Positions 1 to 8,174 of a stretch of 64,000 nucleotides of DNA are shown piece by piece. Both the position numbers and the translations under genes were made by a program. The stretch is from positions 754,001 through 818,000 of the forward strand of contig NZ_CP065424.1 of NCBI RefSeq assembly GCF_017809215.1, written 5' to 3'. This stretch comes from Heyndrickxia oleronia. GTDB taxonomy: Bacteria > Bacillota > Bacilli > Bacillales > Bacillaceae_C. Numbering within the stretch: the first letter of the stretch is position 1; each line of letters opens with the position of its first letter. Under the pieces are notes generated by a model, which searched no databases, had not been told where the DNA came from, and saw only the letters and a list, made by a program, of their open reading frames with translations.

Positions 1-575
1 AAATTTTACTCCCAATTTATACACAGAAGATTCATGGGTATTCTGCATTGCAATCAGGCTTAGTTCTTCTCCCAGGCGCGTTAGTATTAGGACTTATCTC
101 ACCTATTGCAGGGAAAATATTTGATATGTACGGAATAAGAAAACTTTCGATTGTCGGAATGGTTATCTTAACATTAGGTACTATACCTTTTTTATTTTTA
201 AAACAGGATACATCCATTTGGTGGATTGTCACGGCCTATTCTTTAAGAATGTTAGGAATGGGGCTAGTTATGATGCCTTTAGCGACTGCAGGAATTAATG
301 CGCTACCTCAAGCGTTAATCAGTCACGGAACTGCAGCTAATAATACAGTTCGTCAAATTTTTGCATCTCTAGGTTCAGCCATTATTGTAGGGGTCATGTC
401 AACCTCAGTCAGTCAATACATTAGTCATCATGGGATGAATCAAGCACCACATCTATTATTCGACGCAACTATAAAAGGACTGAATAATGGATTTTTAGCT
501 GCATTTATTCTTACTATCTTAGCATTTATTTTTTGTTTTTTTATTAAACAGCCTGTTAAGGATAATGCGCAATGA
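1..575 (+). CDS. MFS drug-efflux transporter (DHA2/EmrB-QacA type), C-terminal part
   Basis: The reading frame is open from base 3 with no start, so the gene begins before the window. The first visible residues (LLPIYTQ, then GYSALQSGLVLLPGALVLG) match the conserved middle of 14-TM DHA2 efflux pumps. They are followed by the GKIFDMYG loop and several hydrophobic helices. The protein ends in a short charged tail (FIKQPVKDNAQ). The likely role is proton-driven export of drugs or other small molecules; the substrate cannot be inferred. An internal TTG at 48 would give a 175-residue protein but is not a credible start, because the homologous part extends upstream. Confidence 0.85.
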   Translation, partial: ILLPIYTQKIHGYSALQSGLVLLPGALVLGLISPIAGKIFDMYGIRKLSIVGMVILTLGTIPFLFLKQDTSIWWIVTAYSLRMLGMGLVMMPLATAGINALPQALISHGTAANNTVRQIFASLGSAIIVGVMSTSVSQYISHHGMNQAPHLLFDATIKGLNNGFLAAFILTILAFIFCFFIKQPVKDNAQ

Positions 576-687
576 TTTTTGTCACTCTGTTAAAGGAAAC
601 GATTATTCATGTTATTTAGTCGTTTTCTTCCCTGAAATGTTCTTGTAAGAATTGGTTGCTGTCGAAAAGTAAAGAAAGGAGTATGAA

Positions 688-2106
688 ATGCGCTTAATAG
701 AAATTATATATGCTATTTTAGCATTAGGTTTACTTTGGTGGTCTTTCTTTTCAAAAAAACAAAACTGGAAGATTATCATTCTACTATTATCTGCCATGCT
801 CTTCCTGATAACACTACAATATAAAGTGGAAGGTTTCCGCTGGCAGATGATACCGTTATATGTAGTGCCAATCTTTTTAATCTTTTTTTTACGCGTAAAT
901 GTTTCTAAGAAATGGTTAAAGATTACTATGTCTATAAGCATATTCCTTTTTACTGTCATTGCCGTTAGTTTACCTTTCATCTTTCCTGTTTTTGCATTTA
1001 AGGAGCCTACCGGTAAATATGCAGTTGGCACAACAAGCTATACCTTCGTTGATCATGATCGGTTGGAGACGTACGAAAAAGATCCATATTCAAAAAGAAA
1101 GCTGGCAATACAGATTTGGTACCCTGTGAATAAAGATGAAAAAGGAAAATTTGCTCCATATATATCAGATATTCAACCAATTGCAAAAGGGCTAAAAAAG
1201 GCACTCCATTTGCCGTCATTCCTTTTCCAACAGCTAAGTTTAGTAAAAACTCATTCGATGTTAAATGTACATGTCTCACCAGAAAAGTCTAATTATCCTG
1301 TTTTAATTTTTTCCCATGGACTAACAGGATTTCGAAATCAAAATACGTTCGAAGTTGAAGAGCTAGCAAGCCATGGATATATTATTGTAGGAATTGATCA
1401 TACATATGATGCTGCAGCAACGATTTTTACGGACGGTTCTAGTGCTGAAATTCGCTTTAAAAATTTATCCGGATTTGATGAACTGGATTCACATATTACT
1501 TTATGGGAAAAGGATGTTTCGTTTGTCCTTAATGAGTTAGAGAAGTTAAATAAAAATGATAGAAAAAATTTGTTCATCAATCGAATGGATCTAAATCAAA
1601 TAGGTATGTTTGGTCATTCATATGGTGGTGCGACTGCCGTGCAAATGTTAATGAAAGATGACAGAATTAAAGCAGCTGTCAATATGGATGGTACCTTGTA
1701 TGGAGAAAAAATTGAAGAAACTGGGGTGGAAAAGCCCTTAATGATTTTTAATGGGGAAAAAAGTATAGATTATAACGAGTATAAAAAAACACTTAATCAA
1801 GCTGATTCTCAATTGGATAAACCACTCAGTTATTATGAGAATAATTGGAAGGAAACAACAGAGCGAAGGGAGAATGCATTAGCTAATGGTGGGATATCTA
1901 TTGAAATTCCTCATACGTCTCATATGAGTTTTACTGATTTTCCGCTTTTTTCACCTTTTTTTGCAAATAAAGGGGAAGATCCTAGATATGTTCATGAGGT
2001 AATTAATGCTTTTACATTACATTTCTTTGATTTCCATTTGAAAAATAAGCCCTTTCATTTAAATCAACTAAAGAAGGCTTATTCAGATATAAAAGTAAGT
2101 GAATAA
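688..2106 (+). CDS. Membrane-anchored alpha/beta hydrolase, PAF-acetylhydrolase-like
   Basis: 472 residues. The first ~110 residues form about four hydrophobic helices; the rest is an alpha/beta hydrolase domain. Visible landmarks are the oxyanion strand PVLIFSHGLTG, the nucleophile elbow GHSYGG (Ser near residue 311), an NMDG segment after it that may hold the acid, and a late HTSHMSF segment that can supply the catalytic His. This order and length fit the platelet-activating-factor acetylhydrolase/lipase family (PAF-AH p II), which cleaves short acyl esters. The start is fixed by AAAGGAG seven bases upstream of ATG 688. The gene is followed by a hairpin terminator. The substrate is unknown. 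Confidence 0.8.
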   Translation: MRLIEIIYAILALGLLWWSFFSKKQNWKIIILLLSAMLFLITLQYKVEGFRWQMIPLYVVPIFLIFFLRVNVSKKWLKITMSISIFLFTVIAVSLPFIFPVFAFKEPTGKYAVGTTSYTFVDHDRLETYEKDPYSKRKLAIQIWYPVNKDEKGKFAPYISDIQPIAKGLKKALHLPSFLFQQLSLVKTHSMLNVHVSPEKSNYPVLIFSHGLTGFRNQNTFEVEELASHGYIIVGIDHTYDAAATIFTDGSSAEIRFKNLSGFDELDSHITLWEKDVSFVLNELEKLNKNDRKNLFINRMDLNQIGMFGHSYGGATAVQMLMKDDRIKAAVNMDGTLYGEKIEETGVEKPLMIFNGEKSIDYNEYKKTLNQADSQLDKPLSYYENNWKETTERRENALANGGISIEIPHTSHMSFTDFPLFSPFFANKGEDPRYVHEVINAFTLHFFDFHLKNKPFHLNQLKKAYSDIKVSE

Positions 2107-2119
2107 TCGTCTTCATATT

Positions 2120-2152
2120 AAATAGCCTTCATTTTCGAAGGCTATTTGTTGG
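2120..2152. terminator. Bidirectional hairpin terminator
   Basis: Arms AAATAGCCTTC (2120-2130) and GAAGGCTATTT (2137-2147) with a 6-base loop, followed by a weak T tract. It lies between the convergent hydrolase gene and the ASCH gene and can serve both. Confidence 0.75.
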
Positions 2153-2198
2153 ATACTAAACATCATTGATAGATTTATCGTGAAACCTGTAATAGGTG

Positions 2199-2606
2199 CT
2201 ATTCGTTTGTTACCATTTCGAATAATTCCACTACTAAAATAGTCTCATCATTTAATTCAATATCTATCTCTTTCCATGCTAATTTGTGGTCCTCTTGAAA
2301 TTTTTCTATATCGTCACCATTTCCTTCGCCTCGAACAAGTCTTAAATCTGGGTTTCCAAAGGTTGTTTCGAATACTTCTTTCAATCTCACATTACATCGT
2401 GGATGACCATGTTTATCATATACCGTAACAATTTCTCCAACTGGTTCATATGTTTTTCTTAATTCTTCTTTTGAATATTCCTGTTTAGGAGCACAAGTAG
2501 CTGTTTTTTCTCCTTTTAGAATTTGTTGAATCAACATCTCGCCAATTCCATTATCCTCTTCCCAACCAAAAATCATTTGATATTTAGAAATTGCAACATC
2601 AGACAT
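2199..2606 (-). CDS. ASCH domain protein
   Basis: 135 residues from ATG at 2606, which has GAGGA at a proper distance; an ATG six bases earlier is too close to that site. The motif string [17 protein letters not shown] near the N-terminus, followed by the VGEIVTVYD and [12 protein letters not shown] strands, is typical of ASCH (PUA-like) domains. These bind RNA or modified nucleosides in some members; one characterised member is an N4-acetylcytidine amidohydrolase. The acidic C-terminal half ([24 protein letters not shown]) is also family-typical. Cytosolic. The exact reaction cannot be read from the sequence. Confidence 0.75.
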   Translation of the reverse strand: MSDVAISKYQMIFGWEEDNGIGEMLIQQILKGEKTATCAPKQEYSKEELRKTYEPVGEIVTVYDKHGHPRCNVRLKEVFETTFGNPDLRLVRGEGNGDDIEKFQEDHKLAWKEIDIELNDETILVVELFEMVTNE

Positions 2607-2836
2607 ATTCATTCCTCAATTCTTTAAGTTTATGTAGATACAAGATTATCGCCTTTAAAAAATATTGACATATTTCCTATCCCACTATTATTATAATTAA
2701 TATTTGTACTTAAGTATATAAAAGTATACTGTAGTCCAATAAATGTTTTAGGTCATGGTGAGGGGGGAAGTGGAGGTAAATAAAATAATTTGGTTATACA
2801 GTATTTAATTATGATTCATAAAAGTGAAAGAGATGA

Positions 2837-3016
2837 ACAATTATTAATAGAAAAGAATTATCAATAAAAATTGAACAGAAACGACAAATATTAAATCTTT
2901 TTGCTAACGAAAAAGGGTTAACACATCCCGATACCATACGTTTCAGTCAAGAATTAGAGAAATATCTTCTAAACTATCAATTAACCTTCATAAAATTTCG
3001 TCATAGTGAGAAATAG
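2837..3016 (+). pseudogene. Spo0E-like aspartyl-phosphatase remnant
   Basis: An open frame from 2837 (after a TGA at 2834) to TAG 3014-3016 reads IEQKRQILNLFANEKG, then THPDTIRFSQELEKYLLNYQ. This matches the two-helix Spo0E family, which dephosphorylates Spo0A~P and related response regulators; the family signature is SQELD, here SQELE. No ATG, GTG or TTG precedes the conserved part in this frame. The only nearby ATG (2833) is in another frame and stops after four codons. It is therefore either a gene with a lost start or frameshifted N-terminus, or one using an ATT or ATA start. Confidence 0.55.
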
Positions 3017-3045
3017 ATGATTCGGTAAAAAAGTAAATAGGCTTT

Positions 3046-3098
3046 GGGGGTCAGGCCCCCATTGCGTTAATACGTTAAATCAGCGGGGGTCAGACCCC
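3046..3098. repeat. REP-family inverted pair (BIME-like)
   Basis: Cores GGGGGTCAGGCCCCC (3046-3060) and GGGGGTCAGACCCC (3085-3098) are separated by a GCGTTAATACGTTAAA spacer. The left core carries an A-to-G change in its centre. The element abuts the TAA of the minus-strand Lrp gene. Confidence 0.85.
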
Positions 3099-3533
3099 TT
3101 AAAATAGACTTAAATTAGTTTCTACTTGCGAGAAAATAAAATGTGTGACCGTGTGAGCGAATGGACTGACATCATCAATAAATTCCTCTGCTTTTGGGAA
3201 AGATTCAAATTGCATTTTGAGCATATAACAGGCATTGCCAGCAATACGATAACAAAACTCTACATTTGGTAGTTGCTCGATATATTTTCTGAAAGCTTTG
3301 TAATCGCCATTTTTAATGGTTGCTTCAACGATACATTGAATCGGCGAACCTAATTTAGAATAATCGATTTCTAACGTGTATCTTTTTATTATTCCAAAGG
3401 ATTCCATTTGTCGGACTCGTTCTGTGACTGAAGGGGAAGAAAGGTTGATTCTCCTCCCGAGTTCACTCATTGATAAACGACTATTCTGTTTCAATTCATT
3501 AATTATTTTTTTATTAATCTCATCAATTTTCAT
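3099..3533 (-). CDS. Lrp/AsnC family transcriptional regulator
   Basis: 144 residues, the usual length for the family. The N-terminal winged helix-turn-helix (IINELKQNSRLSMSELG, then INLSSPSVTERVRQM) is followed by the Lrp/AsnC ligand-binding and oligomerisation domain (VEATIKNGDYKAF ... VEFCYRIAGNACYMLKM). Such proteins form DNA-wrapping oligomers that respond to amino acids. It is divergent from the CxxC carboxymuconolactone-decarboxylase-like gene at 3654 with about 120 bp between them, so local control of that gene is plausible but inferred. The stop lies at the edge of a REP element. Confidence 0.88.
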   Translation of the reverse strand: MKIDEINKKIINELKQNSRLSMSELGRRINLSSPSVTERVRQMESFGIIKRYTLEIDYSKLGSPIQCIVEATIKNGDYKAFRKYIEQLPNVEFCYRIAGNACYMLKMQFESFPKAEEFIDDVSPFAHTVTHFIFSQVETNLSLF

Positions 3534-3653
3534 TTTTAAGGAAACTCCTCTATTTTTTATTAAATTCCATAACTAATAATTATTAATACATTACATATTT
3601 AATGTGAATGGTTCATTCTATTTTTTATACTAATATATAAGGTGGTGTTAATA

Positions 3654-4079
3654 ATGGCAAGAATTAGTGAATCTACATTTGGAAATACTCCTTTCCAAAG
3701 ACTTTTAGGACATAACGAAAAAGTAATGGAAGGGTGGTCTTACTTAGGAGATGTGTTAGAAAAGGATGGATTCCTCTCCTCAGAATTAAAGGAACAAGTA
3801 AGAAGAACTCTGGCTCAAAGCAATGGCTGTGAATATTGTAAAGCAAAAGGCAAGCCAGAGCCTGAAAAATTCAATGAGAAAATTTCTATTGCAGTCGGGT
3901 TTGCGGAAGTTTTTTTAAAGCAAAAAGAAAGTATACCAGATTCATCTTTTGAAATATTACAAGAATATTTTAACGAAAATGAAATAAGTGAGCTCTGTGC
4001 ATTTATTGCATTTACAACCGCATCACAGTATTTTGGAGCCATGATGAAATTAGAAGCTGAAAATAAAATAGTAGAATAA
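3654..4079 (+). CDS. Carboxymuconolactone decarboxylase/AhpD-like protein
   Basis: 141 residues from ATG 3654, chosen because AAGGTGGTG lies just upstream; a GTG at 3642 overlaps that ribosome site. The protein is all-helical in pattern and contains LAQSNGCEYCKAKG. That is the CxxC motif of AhpD-like carboxymuconolactone-decarboxylase-fold proteins, which in related enzymes carries peroxidase or disulfide-reductase activity. The family's downstream His is not at the usual spacing, so the activity is uncertain. The neighbouring divergent Lrp-type regulator may control it. Confidence 0.7.
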   Translation: MARISESTFGNTPFQRLLGHNEKVMEGWSYLGDVLEKDGFLSSELKEQVRRTLAQSNGCEYCKAKGKPEPEKFNEKISIAVGFAEVFLKQKESIPDSSFEILQEYFNENEISELCAFIAFTTASQYFGAMMKLEAENKIVE

Positions 4080-4131
4080 TAGAAAATTGAATTAGACTAC
4101 GATTTATTAGTAACTGGCATATAAAAATAAC

Positions 4132-4158
4132 AAAACTGTCCTTAAAAGGGGAGTTTTT
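4132..4158 (+). terminator. Rho-independent terminator
   Basis: AAAACT.TCCTT pairs with AAGGGG.AGTTTT across a two-base loop, followed by TTTTTTATAG. It ends the AhpD-like gene. Confidence 0.7.
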
Positions 4159-4220
4159 TATAGATTTAATAGTTAGCATCAATCTTTTCTATCCAAATGG
4201 GGTAGCAGGAATGAAAAATA

Positions 4221-4265
4221 GAGTTGTCTATAAACAAAGGGGTCAGACCCTCTAATAGACAACTC
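4221..4265. repeat. Solo REP core inside a longer hairpin
   Basis: Core GGGGTCAGACCC (4239-4250) lies between the outer arms GAGTTGTCTAT (4221-4231) and ATAGACAACTC (4255-4265). It lacks the CTTTAAAG tail of the other copies. It sits just past the stop of the minus-strand acetyltransferase and could act as its terminator. Confidence 0.8.
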
Positions 4266-4279
4266 TATACTAGGATTTA

Positions 4280-4810
4280 CTAATCTGTAATTAATTTTGA
4301 AAAAATACTTAGATCAATAAACCTTCCTTTAGACTTTTCACATTTTCTCATTGTTCCTTCAAATGTAAAGTTTAGTTTTTGTAAAACTTTCACTGAACTT
4401 TTATTAGCAGGTTCAACTCTAGCTTCAATTCGATTCATGCCCAATGAGTTAAATGCATAATGAACAAGTGAGCTTATCGCCTCTGGAGCATATCCCTTTC
4501 CCCAATAAGCCTTACTAATTTCATATCCAAGTTCAACTTTAGAATGATCATAATCGAGAGAATTGTACCCACAAGAGCCAATTATATCTTGAGTGTCTTT
4601 TTTAATTATAGAATAGCGGATAGCCTTGTTTTCCTGTGATAAATGATTTAGTAATTCAATCATTTCCCTCGCTCGGCTTACATCAGTAAAGCGATCAATA
4701 TTCATGTATTTTGTTACATCAGGATCTGACCAAATCGAAAATAAGCTTTCCGAATCTGATACATGAATTTTTCTTAATAATAATCTTTCCGTTGTTAACA
4801 GTTCCTTCAT
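4280..4810 (-). CDS. GNAT N-acetyltransferase (RimJ/RimL type)
   Basis: 176 residues from ATG 4810, preceded by GGAGGG; a TTG one codon earlier is less likely. The opening TERLLLRKIHVSDSESLF, the central ELGYEISKAYWGKGYAPEA (acetyl-CoA pyrophosphate-binding motif A, R/QxxGxG/A) and the late RIEARVEPANKSSVKVLQKLNF are the standard order of RimJ/RimL acetyltransferases. It probably acetylates the N-terminus of a protein or a small amine. The substrate is unknown. Confidence 0.85.
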   Translation of the reverse strand: MKELLTTERLLLRKIHVSDSESLFSIWSDPDVTKYMNIDRFTDVSRAREMIELLNHLSQENKAIRYSIIKKDTQDIIGSCGYNSLDYDHSKVELGYEISKAYWGKGYAPEAISSLVHYAFNSLGMNRIEARVEPANKSSVKVLQKLNFTFEGTMRKCEKSKGRFIDLSIFSKLITD

Positions 4811-5116
4811 CAATAAGTTCCCTCCATCTGTTTTTTTATATCGGGTTACTATATTGATATCTGCGCATAATTCAGTCCCTTCTTGAAAAAGATAATTCTA
4901 TTATATATTAGTAGATAGACAGGATTAAACTTTTAACATTTGCATCTGCAATAGATGGAAGGTCTATAATTCTAAAATGTCTTTTATTTTAAAATCAATT
5001 CAATTAATGCATGTACTTTTTATAACTTGTATAATCGAATAACTAAAAGAGTCTTATCCAACTATAGTGTCTTAGGATTATATTTGTTAATGTTATGTTT
5101 GAAAGGGAAGATCGAT
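4811..5116. other. Gene-free stretch upstream of yxdJ
   Basis: AT-rich, about 300 bp, separating the divergent acetyltransferase and the two-component system. It must hold both promoters, but I could not pick out a convincing -35/-10 pair. No repeat, coding remnant or RNA gene was seen. Confidence 0.4.
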
Positions 5117-5818
5117 ATGCCAAAGATAATGATCATTGAGGATAATGAAGACCTCAGAAAACTTTTAGAGAACTATTTAACGAAGTACGGCTATCAGTGT
5201 GTCGGATTAGATAACTTTGATCGTGTTTTGACAGAGTTTAGAGAGAATAGCCCTGATTTAGTATTGCTTGATATCAATTTGCCCTCTTTTGATGGGTTTT
5301 ATTGGTGTAGACAAATAAGAAAGTATTCAAAATGTCCGATCATCTTTATATCTGCTCGTGAAGGAACAATGGATCAAGTGATGGCTATTGAGAATGGAGC
5401 AGATGATTATATTACAAAGCCCTTTTCATTTGAGATTGTAACAGCTAAGGTAAAAAGTCAACTTCGACGGACCTTGGGGGAATATGCGCTAAACCAAAAG
5501 GAGAAGGTGATTAATTTTGAAGGACTCAAGTATTATCCAGAGAAGCTTGAATTAGAGTTCAATGGCAAGAACTACGAGCTCTCGAAAAAAGAAGCGACAA
5601 TGATAGCGCTACTTTTAGAGCGTGGAGATAAGGTAACGAGTCGTGATAGGTTAATGGAGAAAATGTGGGATACAGATATGTTTGTTGATGAGAATACGTT
5701 AAATGTATATATATCAAGAATTCGTAGGGTATTGAAGGAATTAGGGATCAATGATGCAGTAGAAACCATACGTGGAGCCGGCTACCGAATGAAAAAGACG
5801 TGGGAAGATAACCAATGA
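5117..5818 (+). CDS. yxdJ: Response regulator, OmpR family (YxdJ/BceR-like)
   Basis: 233 residues from ATG 5117, which follows GAAAGGGAAG; a longer in-frame ORF from 5027 adds a hydrophobic stretch not seen in this family. The receiver domain shows the acidic pair IIEDNED, the phosphoacceptor in LLDINLPSFDGF and the lysine in YITKPFSFE. The C-terminal winged helix ends in TIRGAGYRM. It overlaps the kinase gene by four bases (ATGA), so the two are co-translated. In Bacillus, Bce-type regulators of this kind activate the adjacent ABC transporter in response to peptide antibiotics. Confidence 0.88.
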   Translation: MPKIMIIEDNEDLRKLLENYLTKYGYQCVGLDNFDRVLTEFRENSPDLVLLDINLPSFDGFYWCRQIRKYSKCPIIFISAREGTMDQVMAIENGADDYITKPFSFEIVTAKVKSQLRRTLGEYALNQKEKVINFEGLKYYPEKLELEFNGKNYELSKKEATMIALLLERGDKVTSRDRLMEKMWDTDMFVDENTLNVYISRIRRVLKELGINDAVETIRGAGYRMKKTWEDNQ

Positions 5819-6792
5819 AAATCTTTCTAAGAAGTCATTTTGCATTACTATTTATGGTAATTGTACAAGGCGGATTCACATGGTTGTATTTTTGGTTTCT
5901 AGGATTTCAAGGATGGGGACATGTCCTTTATGTTTTGTTAATGCAAATCATTCTTTTTTGTATTTATTTAGCCTATCGGTGGATGAATGACTCACAGCTT
6001 TATAAATGGATAACTACCGATGAGAAAGAATTAAGGTATATACCTAGCTTTGGAAATGGTTATTTTAATAAAGTACTGCATCAGAAAATAATCGAGGAAA
6101 AAGATGCCGCTGATCAATTGATATTGGAAGGTGAGGCGGAGATTAAAGAAAAAGCGACCTTTATGAATCAATGGGTCCATCAAATGAAAACGCCGATATC
6201 AGTGATACAGCTAATGATTCAAGATTATGATGATCCAGTTTTCCAGGATATTCGAAAGGAAATATACAAATTAGAGATGGGATTAAAGACTGTTTTATAT
6301 TCCTCTAGGCTATCCTTGTTTGAAAAGGATTATCAGATTGAAAGGATCCCTATCAATACATTTATAAAAGAACTTGTTAAAGAAAATAAAAGCCTGTTTT
6401 TTCAATTCAAGGTATATCCCAATATGATAATGAACGACCAAGATCTTTATATTCTTTCTGATAAAAAATGGATTAAGTTTGTCATTGAGCAAGTGCTGTC
6501 CAATGCATTAAAGTATTCAACCGAGAAGTCCAATAAGGTAGATATACGATTAGCAAAACAAAATGAACAAGTGATTTTAACCATTACTGATTATGGAATA
6601 GGTATTCCTGAACAGGATGTAAAGAGGGTATTTGAACCATATTTTACCGGTGTGAATGGAAGAAAGTATCATGAATCGACAGGGATGGGGCTCTATCTTG
6701 TTAAGGAAATATTAAATAGGCTCGCCCATGATTTCTCCATTGATACGGAGATAAACAAAGGAACTTCGTTTAGCATTATTTTTAATGTTTAG
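5815..6792 (+). CDS. yxdK: Intramembrane-sensing histidine kinase (YxdK/BceS-like)
   Basis: 325 residues. Two N-terminal membrane helices with almost no extracellular loop mark it as an intramembrane-sensing kinase of the BceS group. These do not sense ligand directly but read the state of the partner ABC transporter. The H-box is NQWVHQMKTP (His about residue 122). The ATPase domain has the N-box VLSNALKYS, the G1 box DYGIGIP and the G2 box STGMGLYLV. It is coupled to yxdJ by overlap. A terminator follows, so the transporter genes have their own promoter. Confidence 0.88.
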   Translation: MKIFLRSHFALLFMVIVQGGFTWLYFWFLGFQGWGHVLYVLLMQIILFCIYLAYRWMNDSQLYKWITTDEKELRYIPSFGNGYFNKVLHQKIIEEKDAADQLILEGEAEIKEKATFMNQWVHQMKTPISVIQLMIQDYDDPVFQDIRKEIYKLEMGLKTVLYSSRLSLFEKDYQIERIPINTFIKELVKENKSLFFQFKVYPNMIMNDQDLYILSDKKWIKFVIEQVLSNALKYSTEKSNKVDIRLAKQNEQVILTITDYGIGIPEQDVKRVFEPYFTGVNGRKYHESTGMGLYLVKEILNRLAHDFSIDTEINKGTSFSIIFNV

Positions 6793-6808
6793 GAAAAAAT
6801 AATTGTGG

Positions 6809-6839
6809 CCTTGCTGTATCTTCAGCAAGGTTTTTTCTT
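6809..6839 (+). terminator. Rho-independent terminator after yxdK
   Basis: CCTTGCTG (6809-6816) and CAGCAAGG (6823-6830) with a 6-base loop, then TTTTTTCTTTT. It separates the two-component operon from the transporter operon. Confidence 0.88.
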
Positions 6840-6918
6840 TTCAATTATTGATTAATGGATAAATGCAATGCACTAAACATGAATATATTCTAGCCATGTC
6901 TCTTCAGGTCAAAAACCG

Positions 6919-7306
6919 GATTTTCGTGGAAAGTTTTAGATCCAACTTTCCTTTTTGGGAAAATCAAAGATCAGATTTTCGTGGAAAGTTCTAAAGCCAA
7001 CTTTCCTTTTTGGGAAAATCAAAGATCAGATTTTCGTGGAAAGTTCTAAAGCCAACTTTCCTTTTAGGAAAATCAAAGGTCAGATTTTCATGGAAAGTTT
7101 TAAGGCCAACTTTCCTTTTAGGAAAATCAAAGGTCGGATTTTCGTGGAAAGTTTTAGATCCAACTTTCCTTTTTGTGAAAATCAAAAACCAGATTTTCGT
7201 GGAAAGTTCTAAGGCCAACTTTCCTTTTGTGAAAATCAAAAACCAGATTTTCGTGGAAAGTTCTAAGGCCAACTTTCCTTTTGTGAAAATCAAAGGTCGG
7301 ATTTTC
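6919..7306. repeat. Tandem array of seven 54-55 bp hairpin units plus a partial eighth
   Basis: Units begin with GATTTTC at 6919, 6974, 7029, 7083, 7137, 7192, 7246 and (truncated) 7300. Within each unit GATTTTC pairs with a later GAAAATC, and GGAAAGTT pairs with AACTTTCC, giving a long interrupted stem. Neighbouring units differ by only a few bases, mostly compensated or in loops. Open frames run through the array in three frames but have no ribosome site and no start of their own, so it is not treated as coding. Confidence 0.92.
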
Positions 7307-7320
7307 TTACAAAAATGTAA
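7307..7320. promoter_or_regulatory. Candidate YxdJ/BceR-type operator
   Basis: TTACA-AAAA-TGTAA is a perfect match to the TNACA-N4-TGTAA box described for Bce-type response regulators. It lies about 80 bp upstream of the yxdL start and directly after the hairpin array. A TACAAT at 7365-7370 is a possible -10 for the regulated promoter. Confidence 0.6.
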
Positions 7321-7400
7321 GTTTCATTTAAGGAAATTAAATCGCAGATCTTTCTTGTTCTTTTTACAATAGGGTCATACACATTTAAGGAGGTTACATC

Positions 7401-8174
7401 ATGCAGACAGTTCTGCAAGTTAATCATATAAACAAGGTTTATGATGGGAAAAATCCTTTTCAAGCCTTAACAAATATCAACATGAATGTGCAGGCTGGTG
7501 AATTTATTGGAGTCATGGGTCCTTCAGGCTCAGGAAAATCAACATTATTAAATCTAATTTCAACTATTGATCGTTCTACATCAGGAGAGATTATCATCAA
7601 TGGGAAGCAGCCACATAAATTGAAAAAAGAGAAACTAGCAAAATTCAGAAGACAAGAATTGGGGTTCGTGTTTCAAGACTTTAATTTATTGGACACATTA
7701 ACATTAGAAGAAAATATTATGCTCCCATTAGTGCTGGAGAGGGTAAAACCTCATGTGATTGCAGAAAAAGTAAGCCATATCGCAGAAAAGCTTGGAATTG
7801 AATCTATTTTAAAGAAGAGAACATTCGAAGTATCTGGAGGGCAACGGCAAAGAACAGCGATTGCGAGAGCTATCATACACAAACCTTCCTTACTTTTAGC
7901 GGATGAACCAACCGGAAACTTGGATTCAAAATCTTCAAAAGCAGTGTTAGAAGCTATGCTTGATATTAATGAACATGAGAAGACTACAATGCTAATGGTC
8001 ACACATGATCCTTTTGCAGCAAGTTATTGTCATCGGGTCATTTTTATTAAAGATGGTGAATTGTACAACGAGATCTATATGGGGGATAACCGGAAAGTAT
8101 TCTTCCAGCAAATTATCGATGTATTGTCCATGCTTGGAGGGAATGCAAATGAACTTTTATCAACTCGCTACTAA
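7401..8174 (+). CDS. yxdL: Antimicrobial-peptide ABC transporter, ATP-binding subunit
   Basis: 257 residues, full length for the MacB/BceA group. Walker A is GPSGSGKST, the Q-loop is in FVFQDFNLLDTLTLEEN (the FNLLD form is typical of this group), the signature is VSGGQRQR, Walker B is LLLADEPTGNLD, and the H-loop is MVTHDP. The ribosome site AAGGAGG lies upstream of ATG 7401. It works with the next gene in detoxification or sensing of peptide antibiotics at the membrane. In B. subtilis the Yxd system responds to cationic peptides such as LL-37. Confidence 0.9.
   Translation: MQTVLQVNHINKVYDGKNPFQALTNINMNVQAGEFIGVMGPSGSGKSTLLNLISTIDRSTSGEIIINGKQPHKLKKEKLAKFRRQELGFVFQDFNLLDTLTLEENIMLPLVLERVKPHVIAEKVSHIAEKLGIESILKKRTFEVSGGQRQRTAIARAIIHKPSLLLADEPTGNLDSKSSKAVLEAMLDINEHEKTTMLMVTHDPFAASYCHRVIFIKDGELYNEIYMGDNRKVFFQQIIDVLSMLGGNANELLSTRY

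Noticed and set aside
6919..7306. CRISPR array
   Set aside because: Units follow each other almost without unique spacers, each is itself an inverted repeat, and no cas gene is present.
6955..7372. Open reading frames of 85-120 codons on both strands through the hairpin array, with an apparent 18-residue protein repeat
   Set aside because: The frames arise because the unit is near 54 bases and lacks stops. There is no ribosome site or proper start, and unit lengths of 55 shift the frame.
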